A stretch of DNA of 64,000 nt from SbD1 sp039679945. Lineage in GTDB: Bacteria; Desulfobacterota; Syntrophobacteria; Syntrophobacterales; Syntrophobacteraceae. The stretch is from the NCBI GenBank assembly GCA_039679945.1, contig JBDKTY010000063.1:29994-93993 (forward strand). Reading direction: 5' to 3'. A program made the translations under genes and the position numbers. The notes below the pieces were generated by a model, which was not told where the DNA came from, ran no database searches, and saw only the letters and a program-made list of their open reading frames with translations. Positions 47,501-54,797 of the stretch are shown here, in pieces. Within the stretch, counting starts at the first letter, position 1. Each line of letters begins with the position of its first letter.

Positions 47501-48973
47501 TTTCGCTTCCTCCTCGAACTGCCGTTCATCGGCAATTTGTGACTCGTAAGCGGTCTTGACGGAATCCACCTTCTGCTGGAGATACCCGATTCGCAAAAAA
47601 AACTGGTCCTTCCGGCCATACAGGTCGGAGAGCTTTCTCTCCTCCTCTTTTACGGCGGCATCGAGCGCCTTCCCTTTTTCCTCATCGAGCTGAATCTGCT
47701 TGTCCTGCAACGCGGCAAGCTCTTTATAATCGAACTCTTCCCTTTGGATATCCTGGAGTTCATTTTCCACGTAAGCGTCGAACCCCTTCTGGGCGTCTTC
47801 CGGCAATGGATATTGCGCAACATGCCGGCGTCGCTCATCCAGCCGCTGCTTCCTGCCCTCGATCCGCTCTTGCCGCGCTTTCTTCTCCGCGTCGAGCTGC
47901 TCCTGCCTGTCGGCGAGATACCCGCTCGGGTCTTTCATCATGCGGATTTTATTATTGAGATCGTCAATTTGCTGGAGCAGCGGCATGAGTTGCGCGTAAG
48001 TCTGCTGCATCTCGGTTTTGGCGCCTTCGCGAGTCGAACTCAGATACGGGTCGAGCGCCTTTTTGCCCTTGGCAAACTCCTCCGCGTGGCCGCGAACCAG
48101 GTCCGTGGTTGTTCGGAGGCCCGCCTGTCCTTTTCGATCCACTTCGGCGGATGCGTTGCGGGCATTTTCGAGCTGCCGGCTTCGTGCCAGAAGCTGTTTT
48201 TGAACCTCCCCCAAATGCTGGATTTGTCCTTGAAGAAGCTCACTCCGGGCATGAACCAGGTTTCGATAGGATTGGAGATCGCCGTGAAAGCCCCTCGGAA
48301 CCGCGGTCGCCCCGGACTGCTTATCCAGCTTCTCGCACTCCGCTCTCTTTTTTTTGATCCGGCTGTTAATTTCTTTCACGAGCTGCTCCGGACTCGTTTG
48401 GCCGGGTTCCCAGTCGAGACCGAGGTCCTCGATTTCCCTCGCTATAAGGTCCGAGAGGCTCTCATAATCTTTTTTCGCTTCATCCGCTCTCCTCCTACCG
48501 TCGGTAATTACCCGCCCCAGATCGGCCAGGTTGTCCCGAAGGAGATTACGATCCTCGGCCTTGAGGGCCTTTGCAATCAGCCCCTCCTCAAAGGAGTTGT
48601 TTATCAGCTCCTTTTGATCCTGCAGCCATATCCCGTAAAGCCGAAAAAGATTCTCTTTCTCCGCCGCTATTTCTTCAGGAGACTCGGTGAGGATCTTTTG
48701 GCGAAACGCTTTGAAGGATTCGATATTCCTGGGTATCAGGTAGCGATTGAGAAGGTCCAGATCCTGGTTCTTGTTCAGACAGGAGCAGAAATACTGGAAA
48801 AACTCCCTGTCATCCGATTCGGAAACACTTTGCATGAACTGGACCTGCCTGCCGAGCCACACGGCATACCAGGGCAGGCAATCCATGGGCTTACCGGGGT
48901 CCCACGGCCAGTTAGGGGTAAATTCTTCATTCGCGGCAATACAATTAATCAACCGATCGGTTTGGGAAGGCAC
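44525..48973 (-). CDS. Large coiled-coil protein with UBA-like, FYVE and CE-clan cysteine protease domains
   Basis: A 1482-residue protein with no signal peptide. Residues about 96-500 are charged heptad-like coiled coil. A Gly/Ser-rich beta region follows (about 570-650), then a mixed part. Near 1142-1169, ETGKCLKSCEKCLRENGNDY-ELAKDLLL resembles the UBA-like fold of EF-Ts. A complete FYVE finger spans about 1176-1239: WVDD (1178), eight cysteines (1187, 1190, 1207, 1210, 1215, 1218, 1234, 1237), NKHHCRICG and LRVCGKC, the PI3P-binding pattern. After a Pro/Lys linker the C-terminal 170 residues look like an Ulp1/C48 protease: H1379 in GNHWVGVYI, D1401 in IIHVDPYGN, Q1433 and C1441 in INCGPW. 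Such enzymes cut SUMO/ubiquitin-like tags or act as acetyltransferases. I chose GTG 48973 because AGGAG lies 7 bases upstream; GTG 49000 is 9 codons earlier. All domain calls are from motifs only. Confidence 0.75.
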   Translation of the reverse strand: MPSQTDRLINCIAANEEFTPNWPWDPGKPMDCLPWYAVWLGRQVQFMQSVSESDDREFFQYFCSCLNKNQDLDLLNRYLIPRNIESFKAFRQKILTESPEEIAAEKENLFRLYGIWLQDQKELINNSFEEGLIAKALKAEDRNLLRDNLADLGRVITDGRRRADEAKKDYESLSDLIAREIEDLGLDWEPGQTSPEQLVKEINSRIKKKRAECEKLDKQSGATAVPRGFHGDLQSYRNLVHARSELLQGQIQHLGEVQKQLLARSRQLENARNASAEVDRKGQAGLRTTTDLVRGHAEEFAKGKKALDPYLSSTREGAKTEMQQTYAQLMPLLQQIDDLNNKIRMMKDPSGYLADRQEQLDAEKKARQERIEGRKQRLDERRRHVAQYPLPEDAQKGFDAYVENELQDIQREEFDYKELAALQDKQIQLDEEKGKALDAAVKEEERKLSDLYGRKDQFFLRIGYLQQKVDSVKTAYESQIADERQFEEEAKHQLKLLKTIRRVDHALNLYCSWYKDSFPLFLYLGTFVRGDGDIIQSPSKLGKAMDVLTKLPMVGSGLTDIEKCRAYDTGSMNVSLKLGLSLGGDVKGVTATGGLAVEYNAGMSVADDRTFATTAQFALKAAAGVDIAEFYHFGLELEIASWQGGFVFQDHYHWAAWLAARWGHFCARSWACDDYLHRNNLEPDHKPSPKALAELDQLTAQYLSDNEMIQTVWKEIRQYLDYPVIRSEQKEFFSQGKLQMELLGVGLETSGNIRDAHPKIYVMKDNGKGEAVRYEAEYTTRQGGGKLSFGSYSLQITDSDTQGCPITLNDGEIITIRFSPLPAPEVWVTLFDIFLGVISGTGDIATRFGKLLKEVTKWGMQNLLKKYAADYMLGKVKTLEASFYVSQGEPVLQYIRTSVDYGKDFTGKIPVYAFVYIDVGASFHFVRTFGEVLGRNSINYPQYVHYGFKGITRQTQPEEGGKVYTLRPDSMTGQSLWNKWAEAHKNELWHMFMAIGEPNDKTLIRRELATFHNAALTRELLSICEQKRLTGKYQLTGEALIPFVTGFLGSRGQVVVTLGKHAIVEKNKMGFDGISEHYSPILKVFNDLLDDEYRHIRSEEEKSGKFHPVALESGKQKAPEVFDARDSRMLVDTHDSIQLQQETGKCLKSCEKCLRENGNDYELAKDLLLTPIIPEKYWVDDKDSSTCMACGNVIKPGMFHISNKHHCRICGGIFCEKCCPSSTVPFSTSKLRVCGKCMAKVPTMLAAGPKRPLIRTKPAQPVKQQSLMGSVKPSGPAKQSLMSVGQPTTDTGPPPTGSGTKKPGIPEEDGGDRLYTDDHINFLLGHYLRGRTNTYVFHCMDAHHLSGGALKTNLVDAKAEAFAQGNTQMVVPVNIHGNHWVGVYIKFVNPSYNAPKIIHVDPYGNGIATDLSRTLKEVFPGAAKPLESRAGYQHADDKINCGPWTVALLEHMAKTQGELPKLGTIRIERRRAEDYVILRGGV

Positions 48974-49444
48974 GGGAAGTCTCCTCGCATGATTGTCCAC
49001 TGGAAGTATGCTGTCGCTTGCCTCGAACGAGCCGAATTCTCAGGGTCCGGATTTTATGCAATACTCATGCAAAAAGCCAAAGGAAATGCTCGTGGCCCTG
49101 GCTTGATCCGGGGGAAACCGGCAAGAATGCGTCTTTAACAGAATTTGTGATATTGGGGTCGGGGGAGGGAATATTCCGGAAGGCCGACGGCGGTGACGCG
49201 CTGCCCCGGGTCGAGTCTTTCGAAGAGATGGAGTCAAGGGACACGCCCCCCTGGGAACTTCATTCTTCTCAAGCTGCAATAGGGGGCAAAAAATGAGAGT
49301 GGACCTTCTCAGGCCGATGCTGACCAGTGGAATTCCGTCGCTCGCTTTGGCGATTGTCTTTCTTGTATTCGCATGGCGGGGAATGGCAAACGAAGATCCT
49401 GTCCGAGGGGCCGGTCGTTCCTGGAGCGACCGGCCCCGGTGTCG
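48974..49444. other. Intergenic region between the two large minus-strand genes
   Basis: About 470 bases. An 11-bp perfect hairpin (49407-49437) follows the upstream gene; the remainder may hold a separate promoter for the FYVE/protease gene. No other gene is seen. Confidence 0.4.
49407..49437 (-). terminator. Perfect 11-bp hairpin after the large exported protein gene
   Basis: GGGGCCGGTCG (49407-49417) and CGACCGGCCCC (49427-49437) flank a 9-base loop, starting 7 bases past the stop codon of the minus-strand gene at 49445. No U-run follows on the minus strand, so it may be a weak terminator or an RNA end protector. Confidence 0.6.
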
Positions 49445-52400
49445 CTAATAGATGCCTGCTCCACCACCACGATACGAACCGGGGTCGCCATAGTCGAGTC
49501 GAGAGGTGTAGTCCCGGATACTATGCTGGCCCATATACCAGGGTTCACCGCCCACCTTGACCTGTATCGTCGCCGCACCCGCCCGCGGCACGAGGTGGCG
49601 GCGGAAGGCCTGCTCATTGAATTGGATTTTCCAGGTCTTCCCCCCGAAATCCACGGACAACGCGAGACCGTCCCTGCTGTAGACCAGGGCGCTCCCCTGG
49701 GCGAACGCATTTGCGTAATCCTTGTGCGACAGGAGTGGAATATTGAATTGGCGGCCGTTTACCGAGATGGAAAAGTCTCCGAAGTGCGTCAGGCTGATAG
49801 GGAGAGTCCCTTTCAAAGTGGCGGTGCCAATACCGGTGGACTGATCGAACGAGCCCCTGTAGCGGCTCAACTGGAGATCCTCGGAGGCAGTCGCGGGGAT
49901 AATGTGGTCCCATTCGGTCTTGACCCTATGATCGCAATCGAAATAGAACGTGTACTTGTCATTCACTTTCAGCTTCAGATGGGCCCGTCCATCCGATGCT
50001 TTCAAGAATGGGGAAAGGTCCGAACTGGAGAGGTCGAAATCCCAGGTCTGCCTGCCGAAATCGAGCTTCAGGAGCACGATGTCCGCGCTCTCGGATTTGC
50101 TGGTCTTGAATATCCAGACATTCCCCCGGCGCACCCACCCGCCATTGGCCTCCGACGAAGACCATGTGTATCCGTTCAGGGCGACCGATGCTCCCTGGGC
50201 GGGGACGAATTGGCGGGCTTTCATGGGGATGGGTTTGAGTTTCCCATTAGGCTTCAGCCATGCCATCTTGCCACCATTAAGGGAGTAGCTGCTGAGTGCA
50301 ACCCCGGAGCTGTTTTCGAGGCCTGCTCCAGACGCCGCATATTCCCCTTCCGGGGCATTCGCTTTCGGTGGGGTGCGTCCCACCACTTTCCCCGATACCA
50401 TGTCGGGGAGGGGGCTGGCGCCCGACTGTCCACCGCCGACCGTGGTATACGACACTATCTTCCAGTGCATGGCCCACGGCAACTGCGAGTTGTAGCCGGC
50501 GGGAATCCACGGTGCATTGGCGTCCGTCGCCTGGAGCAGGTAGGGCTGGACGGTCAGAGATTTGATGCAACCCGGTTCGGAGCAGGTGGGCATCCCAAGA
50601 GCTGCCTCGACGGTGGTCCCCAGGGTGGTCGTGGTTGTCATGGAATTCGAAAAGTGTCCGTCGTAACCCGCGTCGACGTGCAAGCCCTTCAACCATGTGG
50701 CGGTACTGAGACTTGCCTTGTTCGCGGCTTCAACATCCGATGTTTCTCCGCTGGTCGTAATAGTTTGTTTGTCTTTCGAATAGGAGACACTCCCGTTGGT
50801 GCTGCCGCCGAAGCTGATTGTGTTGATCTTGGTCTCGCCCGCGGTGCTGTCTCCCAGTAGTGTTTTGTAATGGTTCGTGGCGGAATTGGATTCCCATCCC
50901 TGCGTCCACCCCGTTAAATCCGTCGAATTCGTGAGCGGTGCGACCCCGCTCAGCAGACCCGGGAAGTCGTCGTTCGGGCCGCCCGGGTTCGCCAGTTCGA
51001 AGGCCGCCGGGCGGAAAGAGAGATCTCCCTGGTTTACCTGGGTGGTAGTGATGTCCTGGTTGAGTGGCGTCCCGGTATTCGCAGTTGTGTCGTAGTCATA
51101 GGCATAAAGCGCGTAATCCTGCACGACAATGGTCGGTACGTGAAAAAAGGCCCAGCCCATCGTGCCGATGCTGGCGGCATCATTGGGATCCGTGGCCGCG
51201 TATTGGGTACCGAACGTTTGCGCATAGCTCACGGTGGAGGTCGTGGTTGTTCCGTTCGCGCTCTCCCATGCGTGCCGGTAGCTGGCGTCCGGCTTGTCCT
51301 TGAAACCGACGGCCCGCCCAAGACCGGCCTGGACCGTGATGCCGGCGGAAACCAGGATATTTTTGTCCGTTTCCTGGCTGTTGGACACCTCGCTGGTATC
51401 GTTCTGGCCGTAAGTGACATTGGAGAGGGCCGCGAGTTGAAAGTCCTCCGAGTTATTGACGGCGAAAGGGGGAGAACCCATGACCATGCCCACCAGCGTC
51501 CAGTACTTCCGAAGCGTGGCATTCTGCTCATCCGAGACGCCCGTGCCGGTGTCGGTGGCTGTCCCGCCCGGATTGGCGCAAGTGGGGGGGATGTCGGCGT
51601 TCACGGGAACCATGGCGTCGGAGGTAAATTTGAGGACCTGTTTGAGTGTTGATTCGTAAAGCGAATACGTGGTGTCGATCACCAGATGCTGTACCAGGAC
51701 GCCGGTGTCGGGGTTACACACCGGGGTGAACCAGGGGAAGGCACGAATGGTGGCATAGTCATAGCCACCCGTGTTAGGGAGGAAAACTTCGGGATCGAGC
51801 GTCCACGCCCCCCCGGAAGAGTTGTAACTGTATTCAAGACGCATGAGGAAATTGGGATCGCCTGCCAGGCTGTAGTCATCGAAGCCGAGGAAAAGCTGGA
51901 GAGCGGGGGTCTTCGCGCCGGCTTTAAAACCCCCGCTGCCATTGAAATCATTACCGGGCAGCATGGTAAATGCCGGGGACTCAGTCCCGGCGAACAGGCC
52001 CAGGCACCGGTGAAAATATCCGGTTTGGTCGGTTGTTGAAAGGATATTGATATTCGAGCCATGAATAACGGAGGCCGCTCCAAACTGGCCGTTCCAGGAC
52101 TTGAAGTGGAGGGAAGCATATCCCCCGTCATTAGTCGTATAACTTCCATAAATGATCATAATCAGTGGATCGGCATCGGGGGGGTAATAAGGGATGGCGT
52201 CCAGCGGTTCCAGGTAGGTGCCGTCGGCCTGGAGCGCCGGGTGGGAACTCCAGTTGACGCCATCGGCGCTGGTGTAGGTCCCGTTATCCGCAAAGACGTA
52301 GAGCAGGCCGTTGAAGACGACTATTGCCGCGTTGGCCAGGTCCGCGACCGAACCGGTATATTTCCCGTACGTATTGGAATCCGTGCGATACACGGGTCCC

Positions 52401-52843
52401 AGGTCCTTGGGGCCCACGTAGGCACTGTTCACGCCGTTCGCCCGGACGAAGTCGCCGCTTGTAAGGTCCCAGGCTATTACGTAAAGATGGGTAACGGAAG
52501 CCAGCCCGGTGGAGCTGTTAGTCTTGCATCCAGGGTTGCCGGTGTAAGCGAAAAAGATCTTTTGGTCGAACACGGCCGCGTTCTCGCTCAAGCTGCCAAA
52601 ATCAGGGGTGCAGGAGTTCACGTCCTGGGTCACCGCCTTTCCCAGGGCCAGGGAAAAGTTGGAATCCACCTTCCCCGACTGGTGGGAGATGGTCTGGTGC
52701 TTGGCATCGGCGCCGACGCTCAGGTAGTGAACCTCGCCGTTCACATAGACCCCCCGATACATGAGGGCCTCCGCCTTCGGTGTAGGCCAAACGGAAAAAG
52801 CGAGGAGTATTGCGATGAAGATAATGGACGAGAACTTTCGCAT
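49445..52843 (-). CDS. Large exported protein with duplicated C-terminal domain
   Basis: A 1132-residue protein with a Sec signal peptide (RKFSSIIFIAILLAFSVWP, cleavage near AEA). Residues about 30-420 are strand-rich with repeated NGLLYVFADNGTYTSADGVNW- and Asp/Gly-rich loops, like a beta-propeller. Two Thr/Ser-alternating stretches (around SANGTTTTSTVSYAQTFGTQ and HFSNSMTTTTTLGTTVEA) could be amphipathic beta hairpins, as in pore-forming or surface proteins. Near the end a module of about 45 residues is repeated: LKLDFGRQTWDFDL-...-LKLKVNDKYTF (about 923-967) and LSVDFGGKTWKIQF-...-IQVKVGGEPWY (about 1061-1104). The C-terminus is glycine-rich. I do not recognise a family. ATG 52843 has AAGGG upstream. 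It lies upstream of, and co-oriented with, the FYVE/protease gene. Confidence 0.75.
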   Translation of the reverse strand: MRKFSSIIFIAILLAFSVWPTPKAEALMYRGVYVNGEVHYLSVGADAKHQTISHQSGKVDSNFSLALGKAVTQDVNSCTPDFGSLSENAAVFDQKIFFAYTGNPGCKTNSSTGLASVTHLYVIAWDLTSGDFVRANGVNSAYVGPKDLGPVYRTDSNTYGKYTGSVADLANAAIVVFNGLLYVFADNGTYTSADGVNWSSHPALQADGTYLEPLDAIPYYPPDADPLIMIIYGSYTTNDGGYASLHFKSWNGQFGAASVIHGSNINILSTTDQTGYFHRCLGLFAGTESPAFTMLPGNDFNGSGGFKAGAKTPALQLFLGFDDYSLAGDPNFLMRLEYSYNSSGGAWTLDPEVFLPNTGGYDYATIRAFPWFTPVCNPDTGVLVQHLVIDTTYSLYESTLKQVLKFTSDAMVPVNADIPPTCANPGGTATDTGTGVSDEQNATLRKYWTLVGMVMGSPPFAVNNSEDFQLAALSNVTYGQNDTSEVSNSQETDKNILVSAGITVQAGLGRAVGFKDKPDASYRHAWESANGTTTTSTVSYAQTFGTQYAATDPNDAASIGTMGWAFFHVPTIVVQDYALYAYDYDTTANTGTPLNQDITTTQVNQGDLSFRPAAFELANPGGPNDDFPGLLSGVAPLTNSTDLTGWTQGWESNSATNHYKTLLGDSTAGETKINTISFGGSTNGSVSYSKDKQTITTSGETSDVEAANKASLSTATWLKGLHVDAGYDGHFSNSMTTTTTLGTTVEAALGMPTCSEPGCIKSLTVQPYLLQATDANAPWIPAGYNSQLPWAMHWKIVSYTTVGGGQSGASPLPDMVSGKVVGRTPPKANAPEGEYAASGAGLENSSGVALSSYSLNGGKMAWLKPNGKLKPIPMKARQFVPAQGASVALNGYTWSSSEANGGWVRRGNVWIFKTSKSESADIVLLKLDFGRQTWDFDLSSSDLSPFLKASDGRAHLKLKVNDKYTFYFDCDHRVKTEWDHIIPATASEDLQLSRYRGSFDQSTGIGTATLKGTLPISLTHFGDFSISVNGRQFNIPLLSHKDYANAFAQGSALVYSRDGLALSVDFGGKTWKIQFNEQAFRRHLVPRAGAATIQVKVGGEPWYMGQHSIRDYTSRLDYGDPGSYRGGGAGIY

Positions 52844-53314
52844 GAGCCCTTTTCTTTCTATTGCGGGTTGATACCGGCGATTCAGTGCTTTTCCCTTTTG
52901 ACGATCTCTGTGCCCCTTAAAATCCCCGGACCTGGCAGGAATCGGCTCACGGGAAGAGCAGACATTCCATACCGGCGGCATTCTCTTCGGAGACGATCTC
53001 CGACAGCATTGTTCACGAGTAAAATAACGGGGCTATTGCATGGCCTGACGACCGCTCGTAGACGAGGCGGGCAGAAGATGTGCTAATCTTCCTGAGCATT
53101 CAGGTGATCGACGAAAGATTCCTACCTTGAATCGGCAGAAAAAGGAAAAGGCATAACCAAGAATAAGCTTTAGTGAGTTGGCGAAGGCGTGAGCGGGTTG
53201 AGGTTGCTATTGGAGTCCATCACCGGCAAGATTTTAAACTGTGCCGACTACCGGGGCGGAATAACGGTGAACTAGTACCTCACTCACGAGGAAGGCAAGA
53301 TTAGGTTTTTTCTG
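52844..53314. other. Divergent intergenic region
   Basis: About 470 bases between the large exported protein gene (minus strand) and a short plus-strand ORF. A TAG at about 53274 closes the frame that leads into that ORF. Nothing else was recognised. Confidence 0.35.
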
Positions 53315-53647
53315 GTGGAGATTAAAACCCTCGACCAGAAAATGAAAGACACGCGGAAGGACCTCGATGAACTCCGGCAGCGGAAAAGCGAAGAATCCGA
53401 GTTCGCCAAGCTGATGTCCGGGACTGACCCCTTCAAAACCCTGACCTACAAGATCATCAACTTACCTGTCGCTGATAAATACCGGCTCTTGCGAAGCATT
53501 CTCGATGGACCGATTGTGGTCGGTCATTCCACACTCAATCCACACGTAGACCCCGATCCGGAAGATGAAATGATGAAGATATTGGAGGGGATCGAGATGA
53601 CCACTCGACGTAACAATACGCTATCATTTGAGTTACTCCCTGAATAG
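53315..53647 (+). CDS. Short ORF of unknown function, probably a gene remnant
   Basis: A 110-codon frame from GTG 53315 (open back to a stop near 53274). It encodes a charged helix (LDQKMKDTRKDLDELRQRKSEES) and an apparently folded part (FKTLTYKIINLPVADKYRLLRSILDGPIVVG). No good ribosome-binding site is present. The helix-plus-tail arrangement could be the end of a larger, lost protein. It sits upstream of the toxin-antitoxin genes. Confidence 0.35.
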   Translation: MEIKTLDQKMKDTRKDLDELRQRKSEESEFAKLMSGTDPFKTLTYKIINLPVADKYRLLRSILDGPIVVGHSTLNPHVDPDPEDEMMKILEGIEMTTRRNNTLSFELLPE

Positions 53648-53711
53648 ATCATCCCAAAACCGTTGTGATGGTTGAAACCACCTGGGAGACGTCCGGTGAT
53701 AAAAGATCGAC

Positions 53712-53758
53712 TTGTTATTTGGGATGGGCGGGATTAGACTAGTAGTAGACTGGTCTAA
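53712..53758 (+). promoter_or_regulatory. Promoter and operator of the toxin-antitoxin operon
   Basis: TTGTTA (53712-53717) and TAGACT (53735-53740) are -35 and -10 boxes 17 bases apart. An inverted repeat overlaps the -10: TTAGACTAGT (53734-53743) and ACTGGTCTAA (53749-53758), one mismatch, spacer AGTAG. This is where a Phd/YefM antitoxin would bind to repress its own operon. The antitoxin ATG is 17 bases further on. Confidence 0.7.
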
Positions 53759-53774
53759 CTATAGGGGGTGTTTT

Positions 53775-54014
53775 ATGGGAACAATAGGAGCTTATGAAGC
53801 GAAGACGCACCTTACGCAACTCTTGGAGCGTGTCGCCCGAGGCGAGAAGATAACCATCACCAAGCATGGCGTGCCCGTGGCGATCCTGCAACCCGCCAAT
53901 TATTCGAAGAGGATGCCCGTGAGCGACATTATCGACCAGTTAAAACGCTTTCGAAGCGGCAACCGTCTCGACAAGCTTTCCATCCGCGATATGATTGAGG
54001 AAGGAAGGCGCTGA
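53775..54014 (+). CDS. Phd/YefM-family antitoxin
   Basis: A 79-residue antitoxin: GAYEAKTHLTQLLERVARGEKITITKHGVPVAILQP is the Phd/YefM DNA-binding fold, and the C-terminal half (SDIIDQLKRFRSGNRLDKLSIRDMIEEGRR) is the charged part that binds the toxin. A longer open frame from 53712 would read through the promoter, so I use ATG 53775 with AGGGGGT upstream. Its TGA overlaps the toxin ATG by one base. Confidence 0.9.
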   Translation: MGTIGAYEAKTHLTQLLERVARGEKITITKHGVPVAILQPANYSKRMPVSDIIDQLKRFRSGNRLDKLSIRDMIEEGRR

Positions 54015-54445
54015 TGCCCGTCCAGTTTGTCGTTGATAATTCGGTCGTGATGTCGTGGTGTCTCGAGGATGAAGGGAACGGCTACGCGGAGTCCGTCCTC
54101 GAAAGCCTCGAAGCCGGGGCGGCCTTTGTCCCCGCCATATGGCCCCTGGAGGTGGGCAATGTCCTGCTTGTCGCGGAACGGAAAAACCGGCTCAGCCAAG
54201 CGTCTGTTGTCCGCTTTCTGGAGCTTCTGGGCGGTTTGCCCATCGCGGTGGAACAGGAACCTCCCGAGCGGATGCTCAAAGAGATCATTGCGCTTGCAAG
54301 AGAACACCGGCTTTCAACTTATGACGCTTCATACCTGGACCTCGCCATGAGGTTTGACCTGCCCCTCTCCACACAGGACGCTTCTCTCGTGAAGGCCGCC
54401 ACCAAGTGCAAAGTCCCCTTATACGAACCGCCCCGCTCTGGCTGA
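54014..54445 (+). CDS. vapC: VapC-family PIN-domain ribonuclease toxin
   Basis: A 143-residue PIN-domain toxin with the acidic active site D8 (VVDNS), E46 (PLEVGNVL), D104 (TYDASYLDLA) and D122 (STQDASL), all present, so it should be an active endoribonuclease (usually on tRNA or rRNA). It overlaps the antitoxin gene by one base (TGATG). Pairing of a VapC with a Phd/YefM-type antitoxin is common. Expression is probably controlled by the operator at 53734-53758. Confidence 0.9.
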   Translation: MPVQFVVDNSVVMSWCLEDEGNGYAESVLESLEAGAAFVPAIWPLEVGNVLLVAERKNRLSQASVVRFLELLGGLPIAVEQEPPERMLKEIIALAREHRLSTYDASYLDLAMRFDLPLSTQDASLVKAATKCKVPLYEPPRSG

Positions 54446-54797
54446 AATTATGAGATTGAATTCGCGCGGATCGATCCTCTCGACGTCCCTTCCAAGGGAT
54501 ATTCCATGATTGAGGCCACCTGGGAGGTTTCGGACGGGGAATTCCACACTATTGATTTCAGTTTGATTCGGAGAAAGTCACGCTCTGAAAACAATAACTT
54601 CGCGAACCGTAGGACTTCTTTCACCCCACTCCAAATCAAGAGAAAGAGGAGCACCGGACGGTAATTGAACAATGAGAAGAATGGCCAAATGTCGGGAGCC
54701 TGCAATGCCTGCCGGGTTATCATTATTCATGCCCGAACACCGATTACGTAAAGCGGCGTAATGGGCTTTATATTTATTTACGTTCGCAAGACTTCCA
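54446..54797. other. Intergenic region with an unclaimed coding-like stretch
   Basis: About 350 bases. From 54506 a frame reads MIEATWEVSDGEFHTIDF and runs to 54664. A related string, MVETTWETS, occurs at 53668 upstream of the toxin-antitoxin operon. Neither has a good ribosome-binding site; they look like remnants of one sequence on both sides of the module. Confidence 0.35.
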
